Below, piece by piece: positions 60,288 through 60,328 of a stretch of DNA of 60,328 nucleotides (its first letter is position 1; the number at the start of each line of letters is the position of its first letter). Source of the stretch: Candidatus Melainabacteria bacterium (GTDB lineage: Bacteria > Cyanobacteriota > Vampirovibrionia > Obscuribacterales > Obscuribacteraceae). Location: NCBI GenBank assembly GCA_003153555.1, contig PLZS01000041.1, positions 1-60,328 on the forward strand, given 5' to 3'. The notes below the pieces were generated by a model. The model had not been told where the DNA came from. It saw only the letters and a list, made by a program, of their open reading frames with translations, and did no database searches. The position numbers were made by a program, and so were the translations under genes.

Positions 60288-60320
60288 AAACACCACCCGA
60301 ATTGCTTCGCGGTGGTGTTT
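60288..60320 (-). terminator. intrinsic terminator for a minus-strand gene entering from the right
   Basis: Seen: AAACACCACC (60288-60297) and GGTGGTGTTT (60311-60320), a perfect 10-bp stem over a 13-nt loop. Read on the minus strand the stem ends in a T5 run, so it should stop leftward transcription from beyond the window. Confidence 0.75.
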
Positions 60321-60328
60321 AAGATACT

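Noticed and set aside
1..60328. CRISPR array, tRNA, rRNA or insertion sequence
   Set aside because: No regularly spaced direct repeats with unique spacers, no cloverleaf-like TTCGA-containing segment, and no transposase-like protein was found by eye; a tRNA or covariance-model scan would be decisive.

Overview
The window reads as a chromosomal segment of an uncultured-type, moderately GC-balanced bacterium. The gene content most resembles the non-photosynthetic cyanobacterial sister lineage (Obscuribacterales/Vampirovibrionia, 'Melainabacteria'). This is inference from style, not from a marker gene: many kinesin-light-chain-like TPR proteins, receiver-wHTH-Ser/Thr-kinase fusions, secreted proteins with repeats ending RL.RLE..VFG, large modular proteins with glycine-rich N-termini, and many lineage-specific hypotheticals. 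No rRNA, tRNA, IS element or CRISPR array was seen.

Layout. 1-3.2 kb: a left-edge partial membrane protein, then a zincin-type toxin-like protein followed by a tandem array of small paralogous proteins that look like immunity proteins; a hairpin covers the toxin ribosome-binding site. 3.4-8.1 kb: decayed or poorly conserved genes (TPR pseudogene, membrane and secreted hypotheticals, Clp_N fragment, DUF3828-like lipoprotein). 8.1-18.8 kb: a signalling island with two REC-wHTH-kinase fusions, an acidic repeat protein, and two overlapping histidine kinases whose defects are complementary (one lacks the His, the other lacks the ATP-binding boxes), then a beta-lactamase-fold serine hydrolase. 18.9-24.8 kb: glucosaminidase-like protein, TPR-J-domain protein, GNAT, CheY-like regulator and a large protein ending in a GH14 beta-amylase domain. 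25-34 kb: mostly small secreted or envelope proteins, including a two-DTG aspartic protease and a glycine-rich secreted protein.

34-39.4 kb: an MscS-family protein that has lost its pore helix and beta domain, convergent with a minus-strand block reading Ku -> LigD -> candidate retron ncRNA -> retron-type reverse transcriptase. A perfect 12-bp inverted repeat flanks the 177-nt segment just upstream of the RT, as expected for a1/a2 of an msr-msd. 39.5-48.7 kb: TPR proteins, a LysM-like protein, a Gfo/Idh/MocA dehydrogenase, glycogen debranching enzyme GlgX, an RDD membrane protein and an SDR pseudogene. 48.7-53.3 kb: argC and argB separated by a 244-bp leader with a promoter, a small arginine-codon-rich ORF and mutually exclusive hairpins; then an ABM-domain membrane protein and guanine deaminase. 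53.5-60.3 kb: EVE protein, a small membrane ORF, an MFS exporter, TPR proteins, a methyltransferase and a terminator entering from the right.

A family of short palindromes with covarying stems and a conserved GCTC(C)ATTTC flank (24.9, 26.5, 54.5 and 54.6 kb) looks like a REP-type repeat. The best candidates for new biology are the retron-like unit, the split histidine-kinase pair, the zincin/immunity array and the argB leader.
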